Below, one piece after another: positions 1-12,329 of a DNA stretch of 64,000 nucleotides (the first letter of the stretch is position 1; each line of letters starts with the position of its first letter). The translations under genes were made by a program, and so were the position numbers. The DNA comes from Psococerastis gibbosa (Eukaryota > Arthropoda > Insecta > Psocodea > Psocidae): the NCBI GenBank assembly GCA_963971405.1, contig OZ020485.1, forward strand, positions 17,174,001-17,238,000. The letters run 5' to 3'. The notes under the pieces were generated by a model, which ran no database searches, had not been told where the DNA came from, and was given only the letters and a program-made list of their open reading frames with translations.

Positions 1-470
1 TTACGAAATGCCTGTTTGTTTGTCATTCTGCCTGTTCGTCGATTTGTAGGCAAGCTACTCATTGGGTCTTGATGACATTTGGCATGTAGATTTATAAAAC
101 TTATATCTCGGAATAAATTTTGTATGTGTATATTTGCGGCAAATTCAATTTTAAGGCGTTTTACTTTCCAAAAGCAAAAAATGGCTTACGTTTTTTTTCG
201 AAACGGCTCCAATGATTTCTTTCAAATTCACATATATTGTGTAGCCATTATTCACGTAAACAAATCGCAATAGGTTGTTTGCCCGTTCATATTTTGTTTC
301 TGGGGGCAAAAAAATACACCATTTTCATGAAAAATGACTAAAAAATAATTTTTTTGCGGAACCGTTCTATCGATGTTTTATAACTTGAGGTATGTTTTGT
401 TTTTTAATAGAGAACAAAAACCGAACAGGTTGCTTTCCCAAACAAAGTTTTGGTGTTAGTGATAGATATT
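1..470 (+). repeat. Dispersed repeat family D, copy 1 (cut by the window edge)
   Basis: Blocks gacatttggcatgtagattt, cggctccaatgatttctttc, ttcatgaaaaatgactaaaa, gaaccgttctatcgatg and aacaggttgctttcccaaac recur in the same order in the other D copies. Small open frames here are incidental. Confidence 0.7.
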
Positions 471-1374
471 ATAATCAAAATGTGGAGGAACATCTCTGCT
501 AATTTAACGGCTCTATGATCGATATATCCTGCGAAAATTGACCATGTACAAAAAACGTATAGGGGGGGGGGGGGCGCTCCAATTTACTCTAGTCTAAAAC
601 AAGTATGGAAACGAATCTTAAGGCATCTTCATAGCTGAGCCTTAAAAGTTAAAAATGATCAATCATCATTGCTCTTACTTTAAAACTAAGTGTTTGAGCC
701 AAAAAACCTTTCCATTTTTTTAAACATTAAATACTTTCAACTTCTCAGGCGTCAGTCCTTGGGAAATAGCACGGGTGCTTGAAATCAGAAAAATAAAAAA
801 GGAGATTTTTTCATTATCAGTGAAGAGTAAAATTTCTTTCACAGACTTTAATTTCCCAAAGTGTTTTAGAAGGGCCGTAATTTATTATAGAGTTTCCCCG
901 AATCTAACCGTGTTTTTTAATCATTGTTTTAGCGGTAATTTCTTTATTGGGAAAGGTTGTTGAACTGCATATCACACGGTCTTTTAAGAGTGAATCGGAG
1001 TACCTTTCTTATTTTGATTTTATTAATATAAAGCACCGATTTTTATTTTATTTTTACAAAATCGATTGACATCGATCGATTGCAGTGCAGTCAAAAATGA
1101 GTGGTGTAGTAACCGGGTAACCAGAGCAGCCCAGGCCATGGGCGCCAGAGCCAAAGGGCACCATAACAACTACAAAAATGTTCGTGTTCAACTTGAATTA
1201 TTTTTCCTTTTCCTTTTAAAAATATTGCTTAATTGCAGCAAGTGATGAACGAGGAATTTTTGTGTGTGATGATTAGGAATAGTTGGACAGGGCCTCCAGC
1301 CTTTTAGGAGATTTTAAAACTATGAATTATATGGCGCCATCACTAGCCCTAGTCTAGGGTGCCAAACACCCTAG

Positions 1375-1700
1375 CTGTCAAAAATATCCGTTAAATTAGC
1401 AGGAATTCCACTCTGCATTTCAATATGTGACAAGTAGCCTTCTCTAACACAAATGACAGTTCTTTAACTCCTTCCACACCAATCAATTATTGTAGAAATC
1501 AGATTCAATAATTGTGGCCAATCTGAGTTGGAAAGAAATTCGTACCATCACATATCACAATGATCAGAAAAATTTGTTTGTTTTGACATTTTTGACAGCT
1601 CTACGACTGATATTTCATGAGATATTTGATATTCACATTAGGCTTTTTCCTTCCGATTGTCCCTTAACAAAATCAAATTTCAGTCGTAGAGTTATCAAAA
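1375..1700. repeat. Repeat family E, with internal hairpin
   Basis: gctgtcaaaaatatccgtta and gacagctctacgactgatat recur, inverted or direct, at about 480..540, 10817..10880, 30960..30985 and 31200..31690. Positions 1588..1700 can fold (acagctctacgactg with cagtcgtagagtt). Confidence 0.5.
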
Positions 1701-1713
1701 AGGATCACAGCAC

Positions 1714-1890
1714 CAATGGCGGATTTCATTCAGTCAGGACCCCTAAACAAGTAAATTCAAAAGATAGTAAAAAATATTTACCAGTACCTAAAATTCTAAA
1801 ACGATTTCTCTGGAGTGAGGGCTACATACCTACACATACAGTTTGTGAACCCCCCCCCCCCTCCTAAATTTGCCGCTGGATCCGCCCTTG
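1714..1890. mobile_element. hAT-type MITE with internal oligo-C, 8-bp TSD
   Basis: Begins caatggcgg and ends ggatccgcccttg, near-complementary termini. Flanks cacagcac (1706..1713) and cacagcat (1891..1898) match 7 of 8. A run of C's lies at about 1850..1862. It is inserted beside a hairpin repeat (1588..1700). Confidence 0.75.
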
Positions 1891-1898
1891 CACAGCAT

Positions 1899-3843
1899 CC
1901 CTTGTAATATATTCATCTACATTGTGATTGTATAGTATTTGATAGTACGTAATAATAATAGTAGCAGTTCTAGCCTACTTATATACATATATAGTGTGGC
2001 CCATTGAACCTCGCCCTGCCATCGACCCCATCGGTCATCGGACCTTATTGGTCTTGCTCCGAATGAATTTCTAGCCATTGGCACACTGGTTTACTTCTCG
2101 ATGCCAATCCACACCCACTACAAGTTCCAAAGGGAAAGCTTAGAGATGCTTACATGTCTCTTTGTAACTGGTTTTAACTCAACTTAACCAAGTATGGGAA
2201 CGAGTCGACCTGATTGCCATGTTTTTTTACCTTTTTTTATATTTATTTTTTGATAAATGTTTGAAAACTTTAGTGAGAATCTGTGCAGGCTATTAAAAGT
2301 TGGTTGTGGTAAATCCACAGCTTTATAAAGGGTAATGCTCCATGTGTACTAGTAATAAAAGGAGACACTGTATAAGGCAAATAAAATAAAGCAATTTATC
2401 TGTAAACCATTTTTAAGCTAACGGTTACTGTATGTTGCACACCTTTCATTTAAAAACAATTTCAAGAGTCGTTAGTGCTGCAGTTTCCGCCATTTATTTT
2501 ATCGATTTCCGGTGGGGCCATCTTTATTATTGCCAACTGTTATCTCCTTAATGGGAGAGGGAATGAATATTTGAACCTTTTTTTTATACTGCAGCCAAAG
2601 ATATAAAATATAATGGAGCACCAAACCATAAGCTAAATAAAGGGGCAGACATGCAGGGTGTTCCAGATCACCCGAAGACCCGTACACTTGGTTAGCGTGG
2701 GGAATTTTGAAATTTGTTCAAATATTTTGGTAGTGGTCAAACTATCTTTTGGCAGAGTATTTTTGTTTTGTCCGGGGTAGTATCAGGAGGTCCTTGAAGA
2801 GGTGTGACAAATTACACACCAACGGAAAGCTTATTTGACACCTTTAATTTTGTATGATAATTTTGAATTCCCATCTTAAGATTCAGGTCTACAACTCAGC
2901 AGGTTACAACTACCCACCCAATTACCAACTTCCACACGATCAGTAATTGTATGCGTGTTCTGACAGGTTTTGGCAATCATTAGCGCATAGACGGTTATTA
3001 AAGCCACTGGTGCATTAGGGTGTACATAGCCCATATGGCAACCTAAAAATTGCCATTTTCTTCATATCCCCAAACATAGAAATGTTAAACATTTTCCAAT
3101 ATAAGTTATCATGGATGGCCGTAGTTCCTCTAATGAAAACAGCAAATCATTACTCCAGTCGCGGACAGTTAACACAAAGATACAATTTCCGATTTGGAAA
3201 TAAAAAGAAAATAATAAATTTAAAGGCAGACAAGTTGATCAGATCATTTGTAACATTATACGAGTCGTTTTCAAGCTCAAGCGTTGTCTCGAGTTTACAC
3301 ATTGGAAGCTTGCCAATATTGCAATCTCACCGATTTTGTTGTAATAGAGCAACAGTTAACGGCTTAGATCGATAGTAGTTTTGGATAGTTACAGAGGCTC
3401 AGGCAGTAAGGCTTTATAGGTAAGATGAAGCAAAATATTGCTCATTTCAAGTCGGTGATCGAAAAGGAATGCAGTTGTTATTACAAAATAACTATAATGA
3501 TAATTTTGATGATTTATTTGTGCCATCAACAGATATACAGTAGATAACAGGATAGAAGTTACTCAAATTCCTTCTCTACGAATTATTATGGCTACAGCAG
3601 CCTGATACTGCAAAAAAGGATAAAATTATTTTTGGCATTTACTCGAATTTGACTCAGCAAAGGCGATATTTCTACAACGATAGTGCTTATACTGCTTAAA
3701 GTTTAAGGGTAGTGTGTAATTGTCTATAATAATACATGCAATAGTGGCAATACTGCAATACAGTAATACAGTGTTTATGGTCTATTTGAACATAGGCCCA
3801 CAGGAGGCTACACCCCATATAAGAACTTAATTTAAAATATATC
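1899..3843. other. No gene recognised
   Basis: AT-rich sequence with short incidental frames. No motif, inverted repeat or LINE remnant that I can support. Confidence 0.5.
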
Positions 3844-4165
3844 AGGGGTTCCCAACCTTTTTTGTCCGTTGACCACTAGATTATTTTATGATTTTCCGGA
3901 AATCACCATGGCTATGACAGGAAAATCGTCAAATTCTAGGACAAAAATCAAGTAGTTTCTGCCTACAATTACGTGCTAATATTTGATAAAATGTTTAGGA
4001 CTGGTATCGGTTGGATTTTTTAGTTCAGTGCCAAGACTTACTGCATTTTACTTCAAATTTCCGATACCTCAGCTGTTTTATTTTGTTATTCTTTACTTTG
4101 GTCCGTGGACCACCTGACATATGTCTGTGGACGACCGGTGGTCCATGGACCACAGTTTAGTAACC
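3844..4165. mobile_element. hAT-like MITE (caggggttcccaacc terminus)
   Basis: The left end caggggttcccaacc is the well-known terminus type of hAT/Charlie-like elements, followed by gttgaccactagatt. The right part contains paired gtccatggaccac motifs and ends near agtaaccc. Its left 100 bases reappear at 60563..60668. The right boundary and TSD are not clear. Confidence 0.55.
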
Positions 4166-4502
4166 CAAACAATATATTATACCTATGTAATACAATCAAT
4201 ACACTTACCCTAGCAACGTTGCTCTCTCAGTTCTTCTCAATTTTTTACTTGATAATTGGCTGGGAATTTTCCGCTAAATTGCTGTTACAAGTCTTATTAT
4301 CACTTCAGGGAGCCTACCCATCAGTAGTCTAAAAGACATGTAACTAGCCCTCTGATTGGCTAATAATGACGTACAATTATTACATATTATGTACACTGGT
4401 ATACAAGTGTATTACTATTAGATCTAGGTGATCTAGCTGTCAAGACTCAAGAGTGAATCATTATATTACTTTGCAAGTGAGGACAATTGTCACAACACAG
4501 TT

Positions 4503-4553
4503 AAGAACCGGTCCGAGTTTACTCGAACATGCTTTCCAATTTATAAATTAGTA
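4503..4553 (-). repeat. 50-bp segment also found just past the LINE stop at 59737..59787
   Basis: The core tgttcgagtaaactcggac and the following cggttctt are identical at both places, in opposite orientation. This is either an extremely truncated copy of the LINE 3' UTR or an independent short repeat. Confidence 0.5.
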
Positions 4554-4615
4554 GATATAGACATGCGTAATTGCATAGGAAATAATTTCCCTACAGTTAA
4601 ATATCAGATCCCTCG

Positions 4616-4637
4616 GGGGGGGGGGGGGGGGGGGGGT
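4616..4637. repeat. Isolated run of about 21 G
   Basis: The longest G-run in the window. No inverted ends of the hAT-type MITEs are visible beside it, so its origin is unclear. Confidence 0.8.
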
Positions 4638-4794
4638 TCACCTCAATATATTAAAAACCCCTTAAAACTCAATTGCATATTCTGGAATGAACAGACCAAT
4701 ACATTGTAACAGTAGTAACAATGCCACATAGCACGTAATGTATTGGAGCGTGAGTTTTCCATAATTTCTCAAAAAATACTTTTTTGCACAGAAG

Positions 4795-5370
4795 CAAATA
4801 TTTTTAAATATTTTTTTTTTTTTGGAATGCAACCTGTTCGTTTTTTTACCTTATTGAACACCTAAAACATACCTGAAGGTATAGAAATCATCGATAGAAA
4901 GGTTCCGTTGAAAAATGGTGTTTTAGTCATTTTTCATGAAAATTGAATTATTTTTATTTTTTTACCCCCAGAAGCAAACTATCAGGGGGCAAGCGACCCC
5001 CCGCATTTTTTAACATTAATAAAGACTACAATATATGTGAATTTATAAGAAATCGTTGGAGCTGTTTTTGAGAAATAATTTTTTTAGACGTTTTTTTGGA
5101 GTTTCTTGAGAATAAAGCCCCCCAAAATTGAGTTAGCCCAAAATAAAAAAATTTTCTCGAGGTATGATTTTTGTGAACCTACATGCAGAATGTCATCAAA
5201 ATCGGCCGAGTAGTTTGTCCAGAAAATGAACAGACAGACAGAGCGACATTTCGTAAAAACCACTTTTTTGGGTTCCTGGGACCTCAAAACGTGTAATTCG
5301 GTTGAAATCTCGGAATCGAAAATTTCGACCATCACAAAGCTTTTCTTATACTACGTATAAATTGGAAAGC
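4795..5370 (-). repeat. Repeat family D, fullest copy
   Basis: Minus strand from ctttccaatttatacgtagt through gatggtcgaaattttcgatt, ggtcccaggaacccaaaaaa, gtctgtctgttcattttctg, aatcggcc-type text and cgaacaggttgcattcc. Roughly 570 bases, non-coding. The superfamily is not recognised. Confidence 0.7.
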
Positions 5371-6450
5371 AAAAAGAGTTTTCTTCGCAAGAACATAAAT
5401 ACTTTAAGACACGGGTCTGTTCATAATGCCTAATACATCGGAGCCATTGGCAGGCTCATTGCGAGTTGAACGAGATCTTTTAGTTTAGTAATAAATAGTA
5501 CCCAACGATGAGCCATTTACGATTGATATTATTTGTGAAATTTAACTTGGTGGGGGGAGGGGGTGTGTCCGGGTGCCTCATAACAGTTTATGAACGTGTA
5601 GATAGCTGAAAGATTTGTTTACAATCTGTAGACAATTTCATCGATTTTATTGACAATCTATGGCGACGTTCAGTCCATACGACAAACGGCACGCAATCTA
5701 TTCCGTGAATGTACGCCAAATAACCCGTTGATGTCGTAGAAAATGGATGGTTAATTTAGATATCAGTTCTTGACCTCCTATTGAAATCACATCGGGAAAT
5801 CGGTATTCTTTTACACGCGATACTTTTGTAAAGTATTTGATAAATTGTTATGTAGGTAGGTTAGTTTTATTTTCTATAATTATTGTATCATGCAGTCAAG
5901 GCATCAACGCGTTAACAACCTGTAATTTAATGTCATATGGTTATTTCAGTAGATCTAAACTTTCACAATGGACGCAAATCTTTTTATTGAATTTAGCTTA
6001 AATACTACTAGTAGCAGCTCACAACTAATATTTCTTTTCATGTGTTCATTTGACGAATATTTTTTAATGGTTGAAATTCTCAAGGTTTGCTTGGAGCTTG
6101 ACAAGACATTTATGTATAGGTTTTAAAGTCACAGTAACAACTTCTTCATATTCCCCTAAATAGATCAAATGTTAAAAAAGGACGACAAAAGAAAAGAATT
6201 TCAGTAGGGTTGTAAGATTTTTAAAGAAATAAAAGATATGAAAGACAGTAACGTTTTTGTTACATGACCCTCTCACTCCGATTAGATTATGAAGAGTAAG
6301 AAGATCAAAAGATTTGGGATTAGAAACAGCAATAGGCCTATTTGTTCTTATGTTCATGAAAAAGAATGCATTGTATATTAGCGTCAATGTGGGATATAGT
6401 CGAAATAGCTGATCGAGAATACATTGAAAGTTGCAGAATAGAACGATTGA
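5371..6450. other. No gene recognised
   Basis: AT-rich, one G-rich spot at about 5550. Small frames on the minus strand have no recognisable content. Confidence 0.5.
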
Positions 6451-6612
6451 CTTCGATGGCCAGGTGGTATGGTACTCGCACTTGTACTAGTCTTAACACG
6501 CCATGGGATCGGAGACGTGTCGTAACTCAACAGGGGTTCTAACCTACAGGGGCGACTGAGGAGGTCAATTGGATACATTCATTAAATTGTTTGTATGCAA
6601 TTAACCTTTTTA
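6451..6612 (+). mobile_element. SINE C copy
   Basis: cttcgatggccaggtggtat head, then the gatcggagacgtgtcgtaac and aactcaacagg blocks, then gcgactgagg and the tail ttggatacattcattaaatt. Confidence 0.75.
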
Positions 6613-6730
6613 AGAAGAAAAAAAAGAGAAAAGAAAGTTAAGTGATGTAACAATTTGAGTTAAGATAATAAAGAAAAAGAAGACTCAGAAAATGTAAAAT
6701 TTGAAGAATAATGTAATGAAGAGGATAGAG

Positions 6731-7200
6731 ATTGCATTGAGCCGCTCTAAAGGTGCCAATCATAATCCAACGGAGTTAAATTTACCTCGTAATCACACAC
6801 CACTGCTTGTCTAATGCCTCGCATCGTAAGGAAGATAAACATGTCACTATTGGACTCTTAAATGAATTGTAACGGCAGAGTATTCTGTAACCTTCTTGTA
6901 ACCTACGTAATATATTGACAAACGCTTTAACTCAATTGAACCGCTCTAATGGTGTCCATCATATTCCAGCGCCGTCAAATTCTTAAGGATGATGAATATC
7001 TAATTATAAGACTCCTTAATGATTTGTCACGGCAGAGCATTCTGCAAGGCCTGTACATAATACAATGACAATACGCCTTAATTGCATTGAGCCGCTCTAA
7101 TGGTGCCCATCATATTCCAGAACAGAGTAGTCAGCCGACAAATTCGCCTCGAAATCACACACTTGACGGCTAATGCTCACATTTCCATAACGCTCATTGG
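6731..7200 (+). repeat. Two to three diverged tandem units (attgcattgagccgctctaa)
   Basis: Unit starts lie at 6731, 6934 and 7081. Shared blocks are ttgagccgctctaatggtg, catcatattccag and cacggcagagcattctg, with variable spacing (about 203 and 147 bases). Confidence 0.65.
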
Positions 7201-7808
7201 CTTTCATTGTTGTTCAATGAGGTGGTGAGACATTCGCCGTATTTCCGTCAACCTACATTTGACTTTTGCTAATGAGAATTTATCTTGTAATTATGATGAG
7301 AATGTGAAGGACTGGAATAGGGCACCTGGCAGAGAACTAAAGTGTGCAACAGAAGCTCAAGGTTCGAGGCTCTACGTAGAACGAAAATTTTCCGGTCTGA
7401 TCTGCATCCACCCAACTGAATGGGTCGAGCAAGTTGCTGAGAATTTCAGTTCATTTCTTAAACAAATAAATTATTGCCCACAATATTTAGGCTACAAAAC
7501 GGAGTAATTCCACTATAGCTATTTCCCTTTAGGTAGAGCATTAGAACATCCACGAGCATCTGTTGATGTTGATTTAGCCATCTTTTCTCTTCATCTTACA
7601 GGATTTTGGCTTAACACACCTGGAAAGTCTCACCATGGTCATGGGTCCAGACACTGAAGTGATGTATACTCGTGTGTCAACATTGATATTAACTGTAAAT
7701 ATATGGTGAGCTCAAATAACAAATCCTAAGAGACCCATGAGCAATAGCTCTTATAGCATAAATTAGGCACTTACTGTATTTCTTTCGGAAGGCATGTAAA
7801 ACACAGGA

Positions 7809-7908
7809 TCAAGCAGGTCAGCTGTGTCAAGATGGCCGGTATGCGGGGGATGAGAGAAGATAGCATCAATAAAAGTGTTCAAGCAGATCAGCTGTGTCGA
7901 GATGACCG
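7809..7908 (+). repeat. 30-bp direct repeat, two copies 71 bp apart
   Basis: caagcag-tcagctgtgtc, then agatg-ccgg, occurs at about 7809..7838 and 7880..7908. Confidence 0.6.
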
Positions 7909-7910
7909 GA

Positions 7911-8345
7911 TTGCTTAAGAGGACATGCTACGTAAAAAAAGCAGCAACCCAAAATTCGTTGTTTTTATTGACTTTTTATTAATTTTTTATTCATTAACAA
8001 AGCAAGTTATTATATATATATATATATATATATTTGGCTCATGTAAGTTGCAAAAGACTACTTCATACATCATATTGTACTATATAATAGGAAATATTAA
8101 ATTTTTGGTACTTTAGTTCTTTCTAAAAAACCAATGGGGACTAAAATTTCGCGTAATTTGGGATTTTAGGAAAAACTACAAAAAGTAAAAATACCCGCCG
8201 ATTATATTGTATGATGCACAAAGTAGTCTTCTGCAACTTAAATGAACCAAATTTTTAATAACTTGCTGAGTTAATGAAATAAAAAATGAAAAGTAGCCTA
8301 TTTCATTTTTGGGTGTCAATTTTCTACGTATTTTCCTCTTAACTT
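7911..8345. mobile_element. Fold-back element (long inverted repeat)
   Basis: The left arm (from gcttaagaggacatgctacg through aagttgcaaaagactacttc) pairs with the right arm (gaagtagtctt-type text at about 8220 through cctcttaac at 8345). The arms are about 150 bases and somewhat diverged. A (TA)n tract lies in the left arm at 8010..8031. Confidence 0.65.
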
Positions 8346-9189
8346 CACGAGTTCGGATCAATATAACTGCTGAACAGAAAGTCATTACTATAAAAAAGCC
8401 ATTAAGTAGTCAATCCAAGAATTTAATTTAGATAAAAAAAATATATATGATTGATCTCTGAGTCACTTCCCACACACTGAAACAAAAAAATTAAATAAAA
8501 GAACGGAACGGAATAGAGATGAATGAATGGAATTCATAACATCCTTATTCATATTCACATTGACTGCAGGCGAATTATTATACAGTAGAACAAAATATAA
8601 AGGGCAAACGGGAGGGGGAAGGAACCCTTATGGATTTCCCTATGTAAATATGGCAAGAAAGAATTCGGGGGGGGGGGGGGAGGAGCCGGAGCTGACCTAG
8701 TGTACGGAACAGATCGAAGGGTCATCCCAATAGTTCCCCCACCTCTCACCAGAGTTCTCTTCCGTTTCTTTTTGTGCCTGCCTCCCACCCCCCCCCCCTT
8801 TTTGCAGTTTTCATTCAAAAAGTCAAAGGTAACATGTGAAAGGGTTGAAATTTATTTTCTTATTTTTCGGAACCCTAAGATTTTTTTGCGGAAAATTGAA
8901 GGTTGGAATATCTTGTGTTACCTTTATGAGAGTTTCAGTTGTAATATAAAAGGTTGAAAGTTAGAATTTCGGTCCCCTTTACGGTCCAGGCAAGCCAAAT
9001 TGTAATAATAGAATGTAGAACGGTCGTTAGAGTTATCACTGGGGAAATAATAGATCGCAGTTAAAAACAATGGAATTTCCATTAGGCGAGCATTTATATT
9101 CTATTTTGCACTTGTTTCACTTCATCACAATGTACCTAGGTACATACCTTGTATGTCTATTAATTTCATATATTGCTTTTCTATATTTA
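8346..9189. other. No gene; two oligo-G/C runs
   Basis: A G-run at about 8668 and a C-run at about 8789 are some 110 bases apart and could be a diverged MITE, but the termini were not resolved. Confidence 0.4.
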
Positions 9190-9345
9190 TACGTTAGTAT
9201 AAAAGAAATGATTTGTGATGGTCGAAATTTTCGATTTCGAGATTTCAATGGATTTACACATTTTGAGGTCCCAGGAACCAAAAAACTTGGTTTTTACAAC
9301 ATTTCTGTCTGTTGGTCACGTTCGGCTTTTTTTGTTCCTGCAAAC
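9190..9345 (+). repeat. Repeat family D, 5' part only
   Basis: tacgttagtataaaagaaat, gatggtcgaaattttcgatt and gaggtcccaggaaccaaaaa; stops after the ctgtctgttgg block. Confidence 0.65.
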
Positions 9346-9396
9346 TGACTTCCCGTGCGGTGTTTCCTACAAGTCACGGAAATCTTATCATAATCA

Positions 9397-9609
9397 TTGA
9401 ATCATAAGATGAACGGCATTGATAGCTTTGCAAACGCCACTCTCCAGAGCTTGGTTTCCTTATTCAAGTACCTGAAAATTTATCCAAATTTTTTATACAA
9501 GAACAATTGCGTCCTTAAGATAAATTCGGAAACCCCACTCGACCTTATCTGTACAAAGTCCGATTTCTCATCTAATATCGATGAAAGAACCATTAATGAA
9601 AAGTCATAA
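9397..9609 (+). pseudogene. Short open stretch with a possible ubiquitin-peptidase-like motif
   Basis: GIDSFANATLQSLVSLFKYL resembles the region around the N-terminal box of USP-type peptidases (FxNAxLQxL), but the usual catalytic Cys is Ser here and nothing follows beyond about 70 codons. Such domains occur in some insect mobile elements. Function and even coding status are doubtful. Confidence 0.2.
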
Positions 9610-9631
9610 AGAAGAAAACGATAAACAGAAA

Positions 9632-9643
9632 TAAATAAACAAA

Positions 9644-9678
<35 letters not shown>

Positions 9679-9875
9679 ATATTGACTTTTTTGTTCCATT
9701 AGTAAGCCAACCTAGCGGAGTTAGGGCTATAAAGCCCTGTCATACACTCATCTTGGAACCGGCTGCTTTCCACGCCCTCCTAGGCATGGACAGAAAAATG
9801 TAGCCAGTGTGGGACTTGAACCAACAACTTTCCGGGTGAAAGTCGGAGTCTACAACATTACTCTACATGTCCTGA
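9632..9875 (-). mobile_element. SINE B (tRNA-Glu-like head, TTTA tail)
   Basis: Read on the minus strand: a head with an A-box-like tagagtaatg and a degenerate B box, then a body with the agggctttatagccctaact palindrome, then ttggcttactaatgg, ending in a (TTTA)n tail (9632..9680 on + reads aaataaat). Confidence 0.85.
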
Positions 9876-10065
9876 CCTAACCTAGACCATATTATGCATA
9901 TACAGTATATTGTAGTATACCTACCTAGGTGTATCCGTATATACTATATATATAGGTATTTAGATATACGTAGCTGTTACTAAAACAGTTTGGCCACAGT
10001 TTTGGAAGGTGTGGACATAATTTAACGTTGCATTTTTCAAGCCTTCGAAAACTGTGCCAAACGGA

Positions 10066-10345
10066 AGATGAAGAAGAAGGAGGGGGAGGAGGAGGAGGAG
10101 GAGGAGAAGAAGAAGAACAAGAACAAGAAGAAGTAGAAGAAGAGGAAGAAGATGAAAATGTATAAGAAAATGAAGATGAATAGGAAGAGGAAGAAAAAGA
10201 AGAAGTAGAAGATGAGGAAGAAGAAGAAGAAGAACAACAACAACAACAACAAGTAGAAGAAGAGGAAGAAGAAGAAGAAGAAAATGTAGAAGAAAATGAA
10301 GATAAATAGGAAGAGGAAGAGAAAAAGATGAAAAAGGAGAATCAG
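10066..10345. repeat. GAA/GGA-rich purine microsatellite
   Basis: About 280 bases of interrupted (gaa)n/(gga)n. The Leu/Phe-rich frames on the minus strand are products of the repeat and not genes. Confidence 0.9.
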
Positions 10346-11026
10346 AAAGAGGCAAAATAGTATCAGTGGCCATAACCCAAATTCTCATACATTTCCTGCT
10401 ACACAATCAACTATGTACCTGCCCATAAACCATAAAAACTTGCTACACAGCAAAAAAACACATACAAAGGCCGATGTTAATTGCAATTAAGATTAGTTAA
10501 AGCGCACGCAAACTGAACCGTAAAATACAGGTACGGTAATGAGTCAATGGGCAGTGTACCTGTATAGATATCATGACCCAGTGAGTCAGAGGTCAGGGGT
10601 TAGGGCCGGACTGTCTGTCCAGGCCCGAATCAAGGTCCCCCAGGTACACAAAGCAATGCCAAGGTTCATATTTCAATTATGCGGAAGTTAACTTGGGGAC
10701 ATCCAGTATTTATTTAGGCTGCTATCTAGTGACAGTGTTTGCTTAATAGTAACGAAGGATCGGAGGGTTGAACAGTTGGAGCTCCCTGAAAACTTTATGG
10801 AACAATCGGAGGGGGTAGAGCTTTATAAGTGTAAAAGTTAAATATCTCATGAAATATCAATAGTATAGAGTTGGCAAAAATATCAGGTAAAACGGAAAAC
10901 AATTTTCTGAGAATTTTGAAATATGATGTAGGCCTGCCTATTCCTCTTTCTACGGTGGGTATCCCTAATCATTTTACAAATATCATATAATATATACTCG
11001 CATATACAATATGTATCATTTTTGCA

Positions 11027-12214
11027 GCAATGGAGATTGTGCTGGACTTCCCACCCCTCCATATTGCAGTGGAAACGTCAGCCGAAATGGCAAGGCTACG
11101 GATTATTAGGAGCGGGGTAAAAAGGAGTGGAAGGGCAATTAAGAGAGACTCAGCCTCTCTGACTACGTCTGACCACTGCCTGGATATGCCAAGCGATAGA
11201 ATTCACCCAAAATACTGTTTTAAGAGGGAATTCGAAACTATATTAGGGACAAAGAAAGAATACTGCGAATCAGCAGGAATTCTCAATAGTCACACAATTA
11301 AGTGGTTCACTGATGGCTCTAGGCTGGGACGTACAAGACCAAGAACAGGTCTTGGCGTCTTTGGTCCTGGGGTGAAATATCTGGAGTCTCTTGGGGAGAC
11401 AACTACAGTCTACCAGGCTGAGTTATGTGCCCTTGACAGATGTATGGAAATGAATCTCGACAGGGAATATAGATCGAGAGAAATTGTTATCATGTCAGAT
11501 AGCCAAGCAGCCCTTAAAGCAATAACAGCATACAAAATCACCTCACAACTAGTGTGGGAATGTAGATTGAAACTGGACATACTGTCCGGTGCGAATAAGG
11601 TTACCTTGATATGGGTGCCTGGGCACACAGGCATTGAAGGCAATGAGGTTGCTGACCAGCTTGCAAAAAGGGGAGCTACCTCCCCTTTTACGGGACCCGA
11701 ACCTTTTTGCGGTGTTGGGGAAACCCTCGCCCGCAGATTTGTTAAAGGCAGGGAGAACCTGAAAGTGGCTGAATACTGGACCTCATTGCCGGGCCTTCGG
11801 CAAGCCAAAATGCTCCTGGGAAGCCACCAGCGCAAAAGAGCCCAAGTATGCATTAATATGAACAGGAGACATCTGCGTGTGGTCACAGGATTCCTCTCTG
11901 GGCATTGCAACTTGAATGGACATCTGACCAACATAGGTGTCAGAGAGTCTAGAGCATGCAGATTCTGTAACGAAGGAGCGGAGGACCCCGAGCATATCCT
12001 CCTTCACTGCGATGCAATCGCACGTAGAAGAGCAGCATGCTTGGGAAACTTGCAATTACATGTAAAAGACCTACCACTTCTAAATCCCCTCAAGGTCCTG
12101 GCTCTCCTGAGGGAAATAGGCCTCGAGGAACTGATGTAGATATGTAGATTCTTTGTTGTAGGGGGCACAATAGGCCCAATAGGCTTAAGTGCACACAGGT
12201 AACACCTGTACCCC

Positions 12215-12252
<38 letters not shown>
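11027..12252 (+). mobile_element. 5'-truncated R1/LOA-like LINE 3' end with RNase H, flanked by a 12-bp target duplication
   Basis: The frame 11030..12139 is open for 369 codons. It begins in the RT thumb (DFPPLHIAVETSAEMARLRI) and continues into a type I RNase H: WFTDGSR, YQAELCAL (catalytic Glu), SDSQAAL (Asp) and WVPGHTGIEGNEVAD (His and Asp). It ends with a zinc-knuckle-like CRFCNEGAEDPEHILLHC. RNase H after RT is typical of the I/R1/LOA groups of non-LTR retrotransposons. A short 3' UTR ends in a poly-A run to 12252. The 12-base string atcatttttgca occurs at 11015..11026 and again at 12253..12264, a perfect target-site duplication. The intact partial frame and perfect duplication indicate a recent insertion by target-primed reverse transcription with 5' truncation. 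Confidence 0.93.
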
Positions 12253-12257
<5 letters not shown>

Positions 12258-12329
12258 TTTTGCAAGTTCTGATCAACTTCCTCTTCATATTTCTTATTTT
12301 AATGACGATTGAAATTTTTTACCCATTCC

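Noticed and set aside
8555-8957. Pro-rich and Gly-rich frames around 8600..8900
   Set aside because: Produced by oligo-G and oligo-C runs; no conserved content.
9960-10406. Leu-rich 148-codon frame on the minus strand
   Set aside because: It runs through the GAA/GGA microsatellite and has no other protein character.
11410-12288. Minus-strand frames of 90-174 codons overlapping the RNase H ORF
   Set aside because: Shadows of the LINE coding frame with no motifs of their own.
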